Of a stretch of 64,000 nt of DNA, positions 1 through 9,122 are shown piece by piece. Origin of the DNA: an uncultured Photobacterium sp. (lineage in GTDB: Bacteria > Pseudomonadota > Gammaproteobacteria > Enterobacterales > Vibrionaceae); NCBI RefSeq assembly GCF_947502415.1, contig NZ_CANMZV010000008.1, positions 124,001-188,000 of the forward strand. Direction: 5' to 3'. The translations under genes were made by a program, and so were the position numbers. The notes under the pieces were generated by a model. The model had not been told where the DNA came from and ran no database searches. It saw only the letters and a program-made list of their open reading frames with translations. How positions within the stretch are numbered: position 1 is the first letter of the stretch; every line of letters begins with the position of its first letter.

Positions 1-250
1 ATCCAGGATGGGAATATCAGTGAATAACGCCGAAGTCGCTGGGGGATTTAAGAATAGTCAGGGATACCCTTTTGCAGTCATCATTCCTGATGATTGGGAG
101 CCACCGCTAGAGCGGGTTGATTTGGGAGAGGCTTACTCTACTTTTCTTGGTTATGTGACCAGTGATGGTGAACAGGAGGCTTCATGGTATACGGCTCCTT
201 CACAAACCAAAATTAAAGGGATCGGCAAAGCATTCTGGAAATGGGATTGA
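1..250 (+). CDS. LruC/DUF4842-type secreted protein, C-terminal end only
   Basis: The frame is open from the left edge, so this is the tail of a longer gene. The visible 80 or so residues contain PFAVIIPDDWEPP, then ERVDLGEAYSTF, then a WY pair. This order is what I recall for the end of LruC-domain (DUF4842) proteins of Vibrionaceae and Bacteroidetes, which are large exported proteins of unknown function. The in-frame ATG at 8 is probably internal rather than a start, because no ribosome binding site can be judged. The next gene is yaiL, about 200 bases downstream. The family call is from pattern memory and moderate in confidence. Confidence 0.5.
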   Translation, partial: SRMGISVNNAEVAGGFKNSQGYPFAVIIPDDWEPPLERVDLGEAYSTFLGYVTSDGEQEASWYTAPSQTKIKGIGKAFWKWD

Positions 251-448
251 TAGTGGTAAGTAAGCAGCTTTGAATGAGCGAGTCTTGGCCCTTTAGTCGG
301 TCGTTGTATTAGTTTATTGCTCCAATGCTTGACCTGTTTCTTACTGCACAGTGATAATATAAGCATATGTAAAACCAGTCGGCATCTGGTATTGAAAGAG
401 CTGATTGGTTTCACCGTTATATGAAACTGTGCCCGCGACGGAGTAGAA

Positions 449-970
449 ATGGCAAAGCTAACGTTACAAGAGCAGATGCTAAAAGCTGGTCTTATTGATA
501 AGAAGAAAATGAAGAAGGCTGGGAAGTCATCGAAGAAGTCCCGCGTTCAGGCCAGAGAAGCCAAAGCCGCTGTAGAAGCAAACCGTGCAGCTCAAATCGC
601 GCAGGATCAAGAGCTAAACCGCAAAAAGCAGGAAGAAGCCGATAAAAAAGCGATTGCTTCACAGGTTAAGCAACTTATTGAAATGAATAAAATCGACTGC
701 AAAAACGGTGACATTGGCTATAACTTCACCGATGGTACTCTGGTTAAGAAAATCTATGTCGATAAACAAGTTCAGGACCAGCTGGTAAGCGGTCGATTGG
801 CAATTGCCCGTTACCTTGAGGGTTATGCCGTTGTTCCTGGTGTAGTTGCTGATAAGATCAGCCAGCGTGATGAAGCAACGATTATTGTTAACAATACCAT
901 GACTGAAGATGAAATGGATGAAGATGATCCGTATGCAGACTTCAAGATCCCAGATGATCTGATGTGGTAA
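449..970 (+). CDS. yaiL: DUF2058 family protein YaiL
   Basis: This 173-residue protein matches E. coli YaiL closely from end to end. It begins MAKLTLQEQMLKAGL, continues with KKSRVQAREAKAAVE, has the central NGDIGYNFTDG block, and ends DDPYADFKIPDDLMW. Residues 1-75 are very rich in lysine, alanine and glutamate and probably form a helical, coiled-coil-like arm. The C-terminal half is compact and acidic at the end. The family has been annotated as nucleoprotein or polynucleotide-associated, but its function is not established. A clear hairpin terminator follows 20 bases after the stop, so it is probably transcribed alone. Confidence 0.92.
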   Translation: MAKLTLQEQMLKAGLIDKKKMKKAGKSSKKSRVQAREAKAAVEANRAAQIAQDQELNRKKQEEADKKAIASQVKQLIEMNKIDCKNGDIGYNFTDGTLVKKIYVDKQVQDQLVSGRLAIARYLEGYAVVPGVVADKISQRDEATIIVNNTMTEDEMDEDDPYADFKIPDDLMW

Positions 971-991
971 TTGTTACTGACTATATTTCGG

Positions 992-1016
992 GGTGCTTGA
1001 TAGCACCTCGTTTTTT
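992..1016 (+). terminator. Rho-independent terminator after yaiL
   Basis: A six-base stem GGTGCT/AGCACC with a TGAT loop is followed by CTCG and a run of six T, 20 bases past the yaiL stop. Confidence 0.8.
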
Positions 1017-1299
1017 CTAACGCTAATATATTTCACATTTCGTTTTTGCCTCTCTCTTCTTTCTTATACCGATAGTTATTTTGTGTTATTCCTTTGAAAT
1101 TGTGCAGTTCGGTATTGCCTCTATACTTCAATCATTGGCTTCCTGTCAGACAAAGACATTTCTGATTGGTAGTAGCTTGAAACAGGTTATTGTTTGAGCG
1201 TTTGGAATGTCAGCTAATCAGATTTATCAATTACCTAATGCGAATGAATATCATTTGTAGTAGGTTGTAAATGTAATCTACTGCGTAGGAACATTAGTA
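1017..1299. other. Intergenic region upstream of the phosphohexomutase gene
   Basis: No open frame of note is visible here. The stretch is AT-rich and presumably carries the promoter of the downstream mutase gene, but I could not assign -35/-10 boxes with confidence. Confidence 0.4.
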
Positions 1300-3009
1300 A
1301 TGAATACAGAAATAACTCGCTGGTTAGCGCGAGATCTTGATCCGAAAACACGAGAAGAACTACAACAACTTATTGATTCTAAAGCTGAGTCGGAATTGGC
1401 AGAACGTTTTTCCGGACGGCTGGAATTTGGTACTGCGGGGCTACGTGGTATTGTCGGGGCCGGGCCTAATCGCATGAACCGGCTTGTTATTCAGGAAACC
1501 GCTTCTGGATTGGGGAAATATTTACTGACAACAGAGCAAGATGCAGCGGAGCGAGGTGTGATTATCGGTTTTGATGGTCGCCCTGATTCGAAGCGATTTG
1601 CCCATGAAGCAGCTTCTGCATTGACGGCGCAGGGGATCAAGGTTTACATGACCACCCATGAGGCACCGACACCAATGGTAGCGTTCGGTGTTAAACATTT
1701 TGAAGCAGCTGCTGGTGTTGTGGTGACGGCAAGTCATAATCCACCGGAATATAACGGCTTCAAAGTGTATTGGGGCAACGGTGCCCAGATTATTCCTCCT
1801 CATGATTCTGGTATTGCGGCTCAGATTGATATTGCTGCTTGCGAAGAACTTAACCTGCTTGAATTGGAGCAGGCTAAGCAGCAAGGCTTACTGATTTGGT
1901 TAAGCGAGCCGTTTTACGATACTTATCGCCAAAACGTGAATAAGAGTAAGTTACTGTCGAACCATACTAAACCTGAAGGGATTAGCCTTGCTTATACGGC
2001 AATGCATGGCGTTGGGGCTAATATGGCGGAAGGATTGCTGGCAGATGCTGGTTTTACCAATGTGTATTCAGTTGCCGAACAACGTGAACCTGACGGACGA
2101 TTCCCGACAGTCAATTTCCCTAACCCGGAGGAGCCGGGGGCTATGGATATGGTGATTGCTGAGGCCAAGAAACACAATGCGACCCTGGCTTGTGCCAATG
2201 ATCCGGATGCTGACCGTTTTGCGGTGGCAGTGAGAACGGATGAAGGTGAATACCAGATGTTAACCGGAGATCAGGTCGGTGTGCTGCTTGGTCATTACTT
2301 ACTGACGCATGCCGAGCCGGGACAGAATCTAGTGGGAGCGACGATTGTTTCTTCCACTTTGCTGGAGAAAGTCGCCAATTCGGTTGAAGCTAATTACTAC
2401 CAGACGTTAACCGGGTTCAAGTGGCTGACTAATGTGGCCATGCAGCGTGAGACTGATGACAGTAGGTTCCTTTTTGCCTACGAGGAAGCATTAGGTTACA
2501 CAGTGGGTAATGTTGTGTGGGATAAGGATGGTTTGTCAGCATTGGTGACATTCGCTCAGCTGACAGCTGAACTGGCAGCTAACGGTAAAAGCATCTGGGA
2601 TCAGTTGGAAGCGATTTATCGAGAACACGGTTTGTACCAGAATGCGCAGAAGAGCATCGCCTTGCAGCCGGGTACGCCACCAATCGGCGATACGTTAAGA
2701 GCTACACCGCCGGAAACCATTGCCGGGCGAAAAGTTGTCGTGACAGATGATTTGAAGACATCGAAGAAAAGCTACGCTGACGGTAAGGTTGAAGCCATTG
2801 ATCTGCCGGCAAGTGATGTCCTGATCTATCACCTTGATGATGAATCCAGGGTGGTTGTTCGTCCATCCGGTACGGAGCCTAAGCTGAAGTGCTACTATGA
2901 AGTGGTCGAAGTAATGACTCATGAAGAGACTCTTGACCATGCTCGGCAACGGGCACAAGCCTCAATGGAGGACTTGATCACTCGCCATCAGCAATCATTG
3001 TCCAGCTGA
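1300..3009 (+). CDS. Phosphoglucomutase/phosphomannomutase family phospho-sugar mutase
   Basis: This 569-residue enzyme of the alpha-D-phosphohexomutase superfamily interconverts hexose 1- and 6-phosphates through a phosphoserine intermediate. Visible motifs are FGTAGLRGI near residue 43, the catalytic serine loop TASHNPPEYNG near residue 145, the metal-binding NDPDADRF near residue 302, the sugar-binding region EEALGY near 394, and the phosphate-binding RPSGTEPK near residue 520. Length and motif spacing fit the longer PgcA/PGM2-like subgroup rather than E. coli Pgm or ManB. AGGA lies nine bases before the ATG. A terminator follows directly. Substrate preference cannot be read from the sequence. 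Confidence 0.9.
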   Translation: MNTEITRWLARDLDPKTREELQQLIDSKAESELAERFSGRLEFGTAGLRGIVGAGPNRMNRLVIQETASGLGKYLLTTEQDAAERGVIIGFDGRPDSKRFAHEAASALTAQGIKVYMTTHEAPTPMVAFGVKHFEAAAGVVVTASHNPPEYNGFKVYWGNGAQIIPPHDSGIAAQIDIAACEELNLLELEQAKQQGLLIWLSEPFYDTYRQNVNKSKLLSNHTKPEGISLAYTAMHGVGANMAEGLLADAGFTNVYSVAEQREPDGRFPTVNFPNPEEPGAMDMVIAEAKKHNATLACANDPDADRFAVAVRTDEGEYQMLTGDQVGVLLGHYLLTHAEPGQNLVGATIVSSTLLEKVANSVEANYYQTLTGFKWLTNVAMQRETDDSRFLFAYEEALGYTVGNVVWDKDGLSALVTFAQLTAELAANGKSIWDQLEAIYREHGLYQNAQKSIALQPGTPPIGDTLRATPPETIAGRKVVVTDDLKTSKKSYADGKVEAIDLPASDVLIYHLDDESRVVVRPSGTEPKLKCYYEVVEVMTHEETLDHARQRAQASMEDLITRHQQSLSS

Positions 3010-3027
3010 TAGGAATGAAAAGCAAAC

Positions 3028-3060
3028 CGCCGGATAAGGTTATTATATCCGGCGTTTTTT
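3028..3060 (+). terminator. Rho-independent terminator after phosphohexomutase
   Basis: A nine-base stem, CGCCGGATA pairing with TATCCGGCG, is followed directly by a run of six T. Confidence 0.88.
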
Positions 3061-3116
3061 GTTTGATAAGCAGGCTGAATGAGATATTCCCATTGAGTGT
3101 GGGAATTTGCGTGGTA

Positions 3117-3572
3117 TTAGTTCTGCGTTTTTCTCTCGTTTAACTCGGCATAGTTGTGCAGAAGTTCAGTCAGCACTTTTACCCAGCCAAACGCATCTTT
3201 CGGTGCGTTTTTAAGGACTTTTTCGACTTGCTCGCAATGTTGCTCCAGTGATACGGCTTCTTCCAGATTGAAAGACATCGCATAGAAGTGCCATAGGATC
3301 AGTCGGGTCATTCGTTCGGCATTTTGCTGGGCGTTTTCCGATTCAGAAAATGCAAGCTTGACTTCACCCAGAGCAATAGCCGTCATGCGCAGCATGGCAT
3401 CAAATTGCGCCGACTTCATACGGTCTTCGCTATCTACTTCTTCCTGCTCGAAGGTAAACAGCTCTTGCATGACATCTTCAGGAACCATACGGCTAATGAC
3501 TCTCAGGCTGAACTCTTCCAGTTCATGGCGTGGCATTGTCATTAGGCACTCTAGTTTGTAATCGCGTTCCAT
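3117..3572 (-). CDS. Conserved hypothetical acidic protein
   Basis: This 151-residue, helix-rich, acidic protein has no signal peptide or membrane segment. It starts MERDYKLECLMTMPRHELEEF and carries several amphipathic stretches such as AERMTRLILWHFYAMSF. I do not recognise the family with certainty; it resembles small Vibrionaceae proteins annotated only as DUFs (possibly DUF3069). It is transcribed away from mrcB, and its upstream region (3573-3819) is shared with that gene. Codon use is like the neighbours, so I take it as a real gene. Confidence 0.7.
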   Translation of the reverse strand: MERDYKLECLMTMPRHELEEFSLRVISRMVPEDVMQELFTFEQEEVDSEDRMKSAQFDAMLRMTAIALGEVKLAFSESENAQQNAERMTRLILWHFYAMSFNLEEAVSLEQHCEQVEKVLKNAPKDAFGWVKVLTELLHNYAELNERKTQN

Positions 3573-3819
3573 TTTCTTTCTCGGTTAATACCAAACCAAA
3601 ATCTTATTCCGAATGAAATGGCTGTTCAGCTTGGCATGGGCTAAAACTGGGCGCGTATTTTGAGTGATTTTTAGTTGAAAAGCCAGTGAGTCTTGCTGGC
3701 TAAGGTGAAGCAGGAAAGTAAGGGAGTTTGACAGGAGTATGACATCATAGTTTTTTATTTTCGTTATTGTCGGCACCCAAACACCCCAGATCCACCAGCA
3801 ATAAACGGTAGAGCGCATT

Positions 3820-6147
3820 ATGGCAACACCAGATAAACAACCGCGGCAAGAACAGCTTCCTTCATCAAAGCAGACTAATCATATGGTTTCGGAAAAAAAG
3901 CGTAAGTGGTTGAAGTCCGCATGCATAGGTGGTGCTTTGCTCATTTGTACCGGAGTGGTCGGTTTGGGAGTTTTTTTAAACCAAGCGGTATCGGAAAAAT
4001 TTGAAGGGCAGCTATGGCAGCTGCCGTCTGTCGTGTATGCCCGTGAATTGACTCTACAGCCAGGAGCACCGATTCGCTACGAGGATTTGCTCAATGAACT
4101 GGAGGTACTCAAGTACCGTAAGGTTAGCAGCCCACAGAAAAGTGGTGAATATACGACAAGCCGTTTGCGGATTGAATTTATCCGGCGTCCTTTTGAGTTC
4201 AGGGATGGTGCGGAGGAAGAGCGTCATGTGGTGGTTGAGTTTGGTTATTCGAAAGTAAAGCGAATTTACGAAGCGAATACGGGGCGTGAGCTCGGGATCC
4301 TCAGTGTTGAGCCTAAGTTGCTCGGTATGCTGGAGGCCAAGGCTGATGAGCAGCGGATCTATTTGCCGAAGGATGAAATGCCTGAGCCTCTGATTGATGC
4401 GCTAGTTGCGACAGAGGATCGGGATTTTTATCAGCACGATGGAATTTCGCCTGTTGCGATTGCCCGTGCATTTGTCGCGAACCTCAAAGCAGGGCGAACT
4501 GTTCAGGGCGGAAGTACGCTAACCCAGCAGCTTGCCAAGAATCTGTTTTTAAGCCGTGAGCGAAGTTTATGGCGTAAGCTGAAAGAAGCTTATATGGCGC
4601 TGATCATCGATTATCGCTATAGCAAGGATCAGATTTTGGATGCCTACCTTAATCAGGTCTATCTGGCGCAAAGCGGTGCTGATGCCGTCCATGGCTTTGC
4701 GCTGGGCGCTCGATTCTATTTTGGTTTGCCGTTGTCGGAGCTGCGGGTTGATCAGCAGGCATTGCTGGTGGGCTTAGTGAAAGGACCTTCTTACTATAAC
4801 CCTTGGCGTTACCCTGAGCGTGCCAAGCGCCGCCGTGATTTGGTGCTTAAACTGATGGTGGAAAATGCTGAGCTGGATGAGGCTGATTATCAGCAGGCAA
4901 TTAAGCAGCCATTGGATTTGCAGGCAAAAGGGTTAATCGCTAACCGTCAGCCAGCATATTTTGGTCAGTTACAGCGTGAACTTAAGCAGTATGTCGAGAA
5001 TTATCAGCCAGGTTTGGGACTGCGTTTGTTTACCACGTTGGATCCGGCTTCTCAGGAAGAGGCAGAGCAGGCTGTTCGCCATATGGTTCCAAAATTGGAA
5101 AAGCGTGCGGGTAAGGAGCTTGAGAGTGCCGTTGTAGTTGCCGATCGGCTAAGCGGTGAAATCCGGGCGATGGTGGGAGGAAGTCGCCCTGGCTATGATG
5201 GGTTCAACCGGGCTGTTGATGCCAGACGCCCCATAGGTTCGGTGGCGAAGCCGGCGATTTACCTTGCGGCTCTTGAGCAGCCAGGACGTTTTTCGCTGGC
5301 GACCAGCCTTGAAGATCGTCCGCTGACCCTCAAAGGAGAAAAGGGCGAGAACTGGTCGCCGCGTAACTATGATCGGAAATATCGCGGTGAGGTACCACTC
5401 TATTTATCTCTGGCTAAATCCTATAACGTTCCGACAGTTAATTTAGGTATGGCGGTTGGCGTGGATGAGGTTATCAACGTGATGGAAAGGCTCGGCGTTG
5501 ATCGTAATGAAATCCCGAACCTGCCATCAATGTTGTTGGGGGCATTTACCCTGACTCCGGTTGAAGTAACGCAGATGTACCAGACGATAGCCAGTGGCGG
5601 GCGGAAAAGTAACCTGACGGCGCTTAGTGCAGTTGTTGATAATAACGGCCAGATCCTTTACCAAAGTATGCCTAAATCGGCAAAAGTGGTATCTGAGCAA
5701 GCTGCCTGGCTTACCTTGTACGGGATGCAGAAAGTGGTAACCGAAGGAACAGGACGTTATCTGAACAATCTTTTGCCGTCTTCGCGGCTGGCTGGTAAAA
5801 CCGGCACCTCTGATAAGGGGCGCGATAGCTGGTATGTCGGTGTTGATGGCCGTGAAGTTGTGACTATCTGGATGGGACGAGATGATAACCAGGAAGTTAA
5901 GCTAACCGGTTCGTCGGGGCCACTGCGGTTATATGCGGATTATATCCTGCGCCGAGACCCTGAGCCGCTGGTTATGCGAACACCGGCGGAGATCTCTGAT
6001 TTTACTTACCGTAAAGATCAGCGGGGCAAATTGAACCAGGCCTGCATCGGCCAGATGTCATTACCTGCCTGGGATCCAAATGGTACCCTGAAACAAGGTT
6101 GTGTTAAGGATGTAGAAAAACTCTTTAAGCGGCTGTTTGAGTGGTAA
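3820..6147 (+). CDS. mrcB: Penicillin-binding protein 1B, bifunctional transglycosylase/transpeptidase
   Basis: This 775-residue class A penicillin-binding protein polymerises lipid II and cross-links peptidoglycan at the inner membrane. A cytoplasmic tail of about 30 residues precedes one membrane helix (about 32-54) and a UB2H-like domain. The glycosyltransferase domain starts near residue 190 with ATEDRDFYQHDG and continues with GGSTLTQQLAKN. The transpeptidase domain has the SxxK motif in RPIGSVAKP (near 472), SYN in KSYNVPT, and KTGT near residue 660. Length and the UB2H-like region point to PBP1b rather than PBP1a. It stands alone, with its promoter in the gap shared with the divergent gene. 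Confidence 0.95.
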   Translation: MATPDKQPRQEQLPSSKQTNHMVSEKKRKWLKSACIGGALLICTGVVGLGVFLNQAVSEKFEGQLWQLPSVVYARELTLQPGAPIRYEDLLNELEVLKYRKVSSPQKSGEYTTSRLRIEFIRRPFEFRDGAEEERHVVVEFGYSKVKRIYEANTGRELGILSVEPKLLGMLEAKADEQRIYLPKDEMPEPLIDALVATEDRDFYQHDGISPVAIARAFVANLKAGRTVQGGSTLTQQLAKNLFLSRERSLWRKLKEAYMALIIDYRYSKDQILDAYLNQVYLAQSGADAVHGFALGARFYFGLPLSELRVDQQALLVGLVKGPSYYNPWRYPERAKRRRDLVLKLMVENAELDEADYQQAIKQPLDLQAKGLIANRQPAYFGQLQRELKQYVENYQPGLGLRLFTTLDPASQEEAEQAVRHMVPKLEKRAGKELESAVVVADRLSGEIRAMVGGSRPGYDGFNRAVDARRPIGSVAKPAIYLAALEQPGRFSLATSLEDRPLTLKGEKGENWSPRNYDRKYRGEVPLYLSLAKSYNVPTVNLGMAVGVDEVINVMERLGVDRNEIPNLPSMLLGAFTLTPVEVTQMYQTIASGGRKSNLTALSAVVDNNGQILYQSMPKSAKVVSEQAAWLTLYGMQKVVTEGTGRYLNNLLPSSRLAGKTGTSDKGRDSWYVGVDGREVVTIWMGRDDNQEVKLTGSSGPLRLYADYILRRDPEPLVMRTPAEISDFTYRKDQRGKLNQACIGQMSLPAWDPNGTLKQGCVKDVEKLFKRLFEW

Positions 6148-6359
6148 TGACTGCTTGAGTGATAATGAATGATAGTTGATTGGCAATTCAGGTAAGCAAG
6201 TTGAGGTTTAAATCAGCCTCAATTTGCTATGCAATAAGCAAAAAGTTTAGTTTATTACTTAAACTTTAAAATTATATGTTTATTTTCAAGTGATTATAGT
6301 TTTATCTGGTTGGTCTGTATCTTGCTGATTCTGATAGGTGCGAATAGCAGGAGCAGACT

Positions 6360-8030
6360 ATGAGTATTATTGCAGGAATCTATACCTCCCAGTGGACACC
6401 TGAATTACATGATATTCAACAGCGGGTTGAACAATATATCTCACGTAACCCAGACGATGATCGACATTGCTACCATGACGACCATTTATTTTTCTGTCAG
6501 GTAGATTACCAGTGTTATGGAGGAGCTGCCCGAGCTGAAAATGAGCAGGTATTCGCTTCTGTTATCGGCCATCCGTTATTGTCTGCGTCTATTTCGCATG
6601 ATCTTATAACTCTACTTACAGCAAAAGATTGGCAGGTTACGCTAAAGCAGGCTCAGGGCACATTTTGTGCTTTTCAATATCAAAAAGCCCGCAATGAGCT
6701 ATTGGTATACTGCGATACTTTAGCATTGCGCCCTTATTACATTATGTCGTATAAGGGCGCTGTTATTTTTAGTTCCTGCCTGAGAATTTTTCCTGATCTT
6801 GGTGTTCAGCTTGATAATAACTTAGATGCTATATCTGAGTTGGCGACGCTGGGTTATACCTTGGGAGACAAGACCCGCTTTAAGCAGGTTAGCGTAGCCC
6901 GTCCCGGAGAGATGATGGTACTTTCGCCTGAGGGGATACAGCGAAAGCGGTATTTTCGATGGGCAGATGTTCCTAATGGCCATTGTTCAATAGATGAAGG
7001 TATTGAGAGGCTGGATCGCAGCTTTAAACAGGCTGTCAGCCTTTATCTGGGAAATGATCAGCATACGGTAAGCACCTTGTCCGGTGGTCTGGATTCTCGG
7101 TTGATAGCGACAGAGCTGAAACGGCGCGGAGCCGGGTTGGAGTGCCTGAACTTTTCTCGTGGTAACAGCCAGGATGAATTGTTGAGCCAGCGATTTGCTG
7201 ATTCCCAGCAAATCCCCCTCCATCGCATTTATGTCTCAGACACCCAGACACTGACCGTTGAGCAGCGTCTGGGCGTTCATTGGAAAGTCGACGACTTTTC
7301 GTATTATTCCACCGTTAAGCGACCACGCCTGTTTTGGTCTGGCAACGGTGGTAGTGTTTGTGTCGGTCAGATTTATACAGACGATAAGGTGGTTGAAGCA
7401 TGTCGGCGCGGGGATCCGGAACAATTGGCTGATTGTTATATCAATCAACAGATGGCGTATATCCCTTCGCGTTTGGTCCGGCAGGGAGATGAGCTACAGC
7501 AAAGATTGAGGAATAATATTCTGGATGCATTGTCTGAGTATGAACATCTTCCCTTACTTAAGGCTTATCAGCTTTTTTTATGGGAGAACGACCAGCACCA
7601 TCATATTGCTTTGCCATTTGAAGAGATGGATCAATTCCAGTTGGATTTCTGTCTTCCGTTCTATAGCCGGGGTGTATTGGAGGCGATGTTTTCAATGGAG
7701 ACAGAATGGGCGCTCAGGCACGGTATTTACATGAAGTGGCTTGAACGCTGTTACCCCCAAGCCTTAACCACGCCTTGGCAAACCTATCCGGGGCATATTC
7801 CATGTCCGCTCCCGGTTGAGACCGAATACTCGAATCAGTGGCAGTTCCGCACGCCTTTGCAAACCAAGGCCCGATTGATAAAACAAGGCGTACAGACGGT
7901 ATTTAATCATCAAGCTGGGATCTATAACCGGCATTTTCTCGGGATGCAGTGTGCGCTGACGGCATTAGGGGTATATGACTGTACACCGAGCCTCAGGCTG
8001 GTTGAGCGGATGAATCAGCACATGGTCTGA
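6360..8030 (+). CDS. Asparagine synthase-like protein with degenerate glutaminase domain
   Basis: This 556-residue protein has the two-domain layout of class B asparagine synthetases. The N-terminal half has the Ntn-hydrolase fold order, but the catalytic cysteine that follows Met1 in true glutaminases is missing (MSIIAG instead of MCGI). The C-terminal half has the ATP pyrophosphatase loop STLSGGLDSR near residue 242. This pattern is shared with beta-lactam synthetases, lasso-peptide cyclases and amidotransferases of capsule clusters, which do not release ammonia from glutamine. AGGAG precedes the ATG by 7-8 bases. Neighbours are mrcB and a NUDIX gene, and no precursor peptide or cluster is visible. 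It is an ATP-dependent amide-forming enzyme of unknown substrate. Confidence 0.8.
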   Translation: MSIIAGIYTSQWTPELHDIQQRVEQYISRNPDDDRHCYHDDHLFFCQVDYQCYGGAARAENEQVFASVIGHPLLSASISHDLITLLTAKDWQVTLKQAQGTFCAFQYQKARNELLVYCDTLALRPYYIMSYKGAVIFSSCLRIFPDLGVQLDNNLDAISELATLGYTLGDKTRFKQVSVARPGEMMVLSPEGIQRKRYFRWADVPNGHCSIDEGIERLDRSFKQAVSLYLGNDQHTVSTLSGGLDSRLIATELKRRGAGLECLNFSRGNSQDELLSQRFADSQQIPLHRIYVSDTQTLTVEQRLGVHWKVDDFSYYSTVKRPRLFWSGNGGSVCVGQIYTDDKVVEACRRGDPEQLADCYINQQMAYIPSRLVRQGDELQQRLRNNILDALSEYEHLPLLKAYQLFLWENDQHHHIALPFEEMDQFQLDFCLPFYSRGVLEAMFSMETEWALRHGIYMKWLERCYPQALTTPWQTYPGHIPCPLPVETEYSNQWQFRTPLQTKARLIKQGVQTVFNHQAGIYNRHFLGMQCALTALGVYDCTPSLRLVERMNQHMV

Positions 8031-8097
8031 AGCAGGCTGAGGCTGGCAATCGGCTCGATTTAAGATAGAATGCACGGCTTTGATAATGCAGATGTAG

Positions 8098-8652
8098 ATG
8101 AGCAGAGCCATGCGATTACTTAAATCAACCGTTCACCCTGATATTGAAACGCTCGAAGGCAGTATTTTTCACCGCAAGGCCGCCAGGGGTATCATTCTTA
8201 ATGGTGAAGATATCCTAATGCTTTATACCGAGCGTTATCACGACTATACACTGCCAGGTGGTGGTATCGATGAGGGTGAAGATGCCGTTGCAGGTTTGAT
8301 CCGTGAGCTTGAGGAAGAAACGGGCGCATGTAATATCCGCGATATCGAACCTTTCGGAATGTACGAAGAATTTCGCCCATGGTATAAACCTGAGCACGAT
8401 ATCATGCATATGGAATCTTACTGTTATGTCTGCACGATTGATGCTGAATTAGGTGAAACTAAACTGGAAGATTACGAAATCAATAATGGTATGAAACCGG
8501 TTTGGCTGAATATCTATGATGCCATTGCCCATAATGAAGAAACCATCGCCAATAGTGATAAGAAAGGCATGTCGATCGAGCGCGAGACTTTCTTGTTGAA
8601 GCAGATTGCTGCTGAGCTGCTGCCAAGCAAGCTGCACCAGAAAGCATCTTAA
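8098..8652 (+). CDS. NUDIX hydrolase
   Basis: This 184-residue protein carries a complete Nudix box at residues 55-77, with GGIDEGE followed seven residues later by RELEEETGA. Such enzymes cleave nucleoside diphosphates linked to another moiety and need a divalent metal bound by the box glutamates. The fold begins near residue 28. The substrate cannot be inferred; the sequence is longer than MutT. The start is uncertain: ATG at 8098 and ATG at 8110 are both possible and neither has a strong ribosome binding site. The gene sits 67 bases behind the asparagine-synthase-like gene and may be co-transcribed with it. Confidence 0.88.
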   Translation: MSRAMRLLKSTVHPDIETLEGSIFHRKAARGIILNGEDILMLYTERYHDYTLPGGGIDEGEDAVAGLIRELEEETGACNIRDIEPFGMYEEFRPWYKPEHDIMHMESYCYVCTIDAELGETKLEDYEINNGMKPVWLNIYDAIAHNEETIANSDKKGMSIERETFLLKQIAAELLPSKLHQKAS

Positions 8653-9122
8653 ACAAATTTACGCCTTAATTTATCCCTTCATTTTTAAGATATGTTCAGC
8701 CCTAGGGCTGAACATATATACCTTGATTTTTCGTTTGTTTTTGCCTTCCATCTATCCCTCAGCTTGAATCTTTTTGAACTCAGATATTGCCTGTTCATAC
8801 TTTGAGCTACTTCAAAATTTAACAATATTATTACCTCTGATGCGTATTTATCCATTTATTGGTGCCTAATATGTATTTAATTACATAAAAAGTTCTTTTT
8901 AATAGAGCAATCAGTTGGCTAGAAATATGGGAATAGAGTTACGAGTATACTTGTTGTGCCGTTGGCGTTTTACTCAACTTTTCTTGTGTTGTTGAAGGGC
9001 GTGTTTTATTGGACTCATCTGCAGGAAGCCCTAACAGTTTTGGCCATGTCTGGCTTGCCTACACCTTAATTAACATTTGAGCTGACCCAGTTCGTATAGG
9101 GATAACAGAAGGGAATATTGTT
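8653..9122. other. 470-base intergenic region before the chemoreceptor gene
   Basis: No gene is visible. It holds the 28-base perfect palindrome listed separately and an AT-rich stretch (about 8810-8910) that probably includes the promoter of the chemoreceptor. I did not find a convincing sigma-28 flagellar promoter. Confidence 0.4.
8690..8717. repeat. 28-base perfect palindrome
   Basis: The two 14-base arms (ATATGTTCAGCCCT and its complement) meet without a loop at CCTAGG. It lies 38 bases after the NUDIX stop with AT-rich flanks, so it may act as a bidirectional terminator. A protein-binding operator is the alternative. Confidence 0.6.

Noticed and set aside
151..414. Minus-strand frame next to the LruC-type gene
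   Set aside because: Overlaps the partial gene on the other strand and resembles no family; no ribosome binding site.
6360..8652. Lasso peptide or beta-lactam cluster around the asparagine-synthase-like gene
   Set aside because: No precursor peptide, no B1/B2 leader-binding or protease genes, and no transporter are adjacent.
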